Below are positions 6,713 to 6,770 of a stretch of 6,770 nucleotides of DNA, piece by piece; the stretch's first letter is position 1, and the number at the start of each line of letters is the position of its first letter. The stretch is taken from the NCBI GenBank assembly GCA_002331565.1, contig DCZC01000141.1, positions 1-6,770 on the forward strand. Direction: 5' to 3'. The notes beneath the pieces were generated by a model, which saw nothing but the letters and a program-made list of their open reading frames with translations, ran no database searches and was not told the DNA's origin. A program made the position numbers and the translations under genes. Source of the DNA: Gemmatimonas sp. UBA2094 (GTDB taxonomy: Bacteria > Gemmatimonadota > Gemmatimonadetes > Gemmatimonadales > Gemmatimonadaceae).

Positions 6713-6770
6713 GGCCCCGAATGATACCTCAGCACCCTGAACGGCGGCAGGACTTGCGCGGCTACGTTGC
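6713..6770 (-). promoter_or_regulatory. dnaE upstream region with candidate -10 box TATCAT
   Basis: These 58 bases are all of the dnaE upstream DNA in the window; no gene is visible in them. The minus strand has TATCAT (6726-6721), one mismatch from the TATAAT consensus, ending 8 bases before the ATG. With normal -10 spacing transcription would start at or next to the A of the ATG, giving a leaderless or near-leaderless mRNA. No good -35 hexamer lies 16-18 bases further up (17 bases up reads TGCCGC). The possible Shine-Dalgarno sequences are badly placed: GGGG (6718-6715) is only 2 bases from the ATG and GAGG (6730-6727) is 14 away. This is a weak call from pattern alone. Confidence 0.35.

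Noticed and set aside
3509..6724. Very long open frame on the plus strand (1071 codons) antisense to dnaE and part of the intein
   Set aside because: It is antisense to a gene with unmistakable family motifs. GC-rich codon choice leaves few stop codons on the opposite strand, and the translated product shows no recognisable domain and a composition heavy in His, Arg, Val and Leu.
1..6770. CRISPR arrays, tRNA or rRNA genes, insertion sequences
   Set aside because: I saw no evenly spaced direct repeats, no tRNA- or rRNA-like sequence and no transposase. Nearly every base is accounted for by the three genes.

Overview
The window comes from a bacterium with a GC-rich genome. Hand counts of individual 60-base blocks in the exteins and accA-side genes give roughly 65-75% GC. 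All recognisable genes lie on the minus strand in a tight head-to-tail block, transcribed from right to left: dnaE (6712 to 1931), accA (1900 to 932) and a PSP1-domain gene of the RicT/YaaT family (921 to the left edge, cut off). The gaps are 30 and 10 bases and I see no terminator in either, so a single operon is the simplest reading. The wording of the proteins and the high GC content recall Gemmatimonadota. That assignment is inference from memory, not proven by the sequence.

Right edge (6713-6770): this is the only upstream DNA, 58 bases. It holds a TATCAT hexamer so close to the dnaE ATG that a transcript started from it would have almost no leader. No convincing -35 box and no well-placed Shine-Dalgarno are visible.

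1931-6712: dnaE encodes the catalytic alpha subunit of the replicative DNA polymerase III. The frame gives 1593 residues, of which 427 (756-1182) are an in-frame intein with all the protein-splicing motifs and a two-motif LAGLIDADG (DOD) homing endonuclease. It sits inside the near-invariant FNK|SH sequence of the polymerase. Removing it gives a 1166-residue polymerase, the normal length. The PHP domain keeps all nine putative metal-binding residues, which suggests a metal-dependent proofreading activity like that of Thermus DnaE. A QGSLF clamp-binding motif is also present.

932-1900: accA encodes the carboxyltransferase alpha subunit of acetyl-CoA carboxylase, complete and typical. The dnaE-accA order is also found in E. 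coli.

1-921: a PSP1-domain protein related to Bacillus subtilis RicT (YaaT), an iron-sulfur protein of the complex that modulates RNase Y. This copy has an extra CxxCxxxC cluster near its N-terminus that B. subtilis YaaT lacks, and a C-terminal extension that runs off the window.

Together the block puts chromosome replication, the first step of fatty-acid synthesis and a probable RNA-processing or signalling factor in one transcription unit. The most notable element is the selfish intein in the essential polymerase: the host can make an active replicase only if the intein splices itself out.
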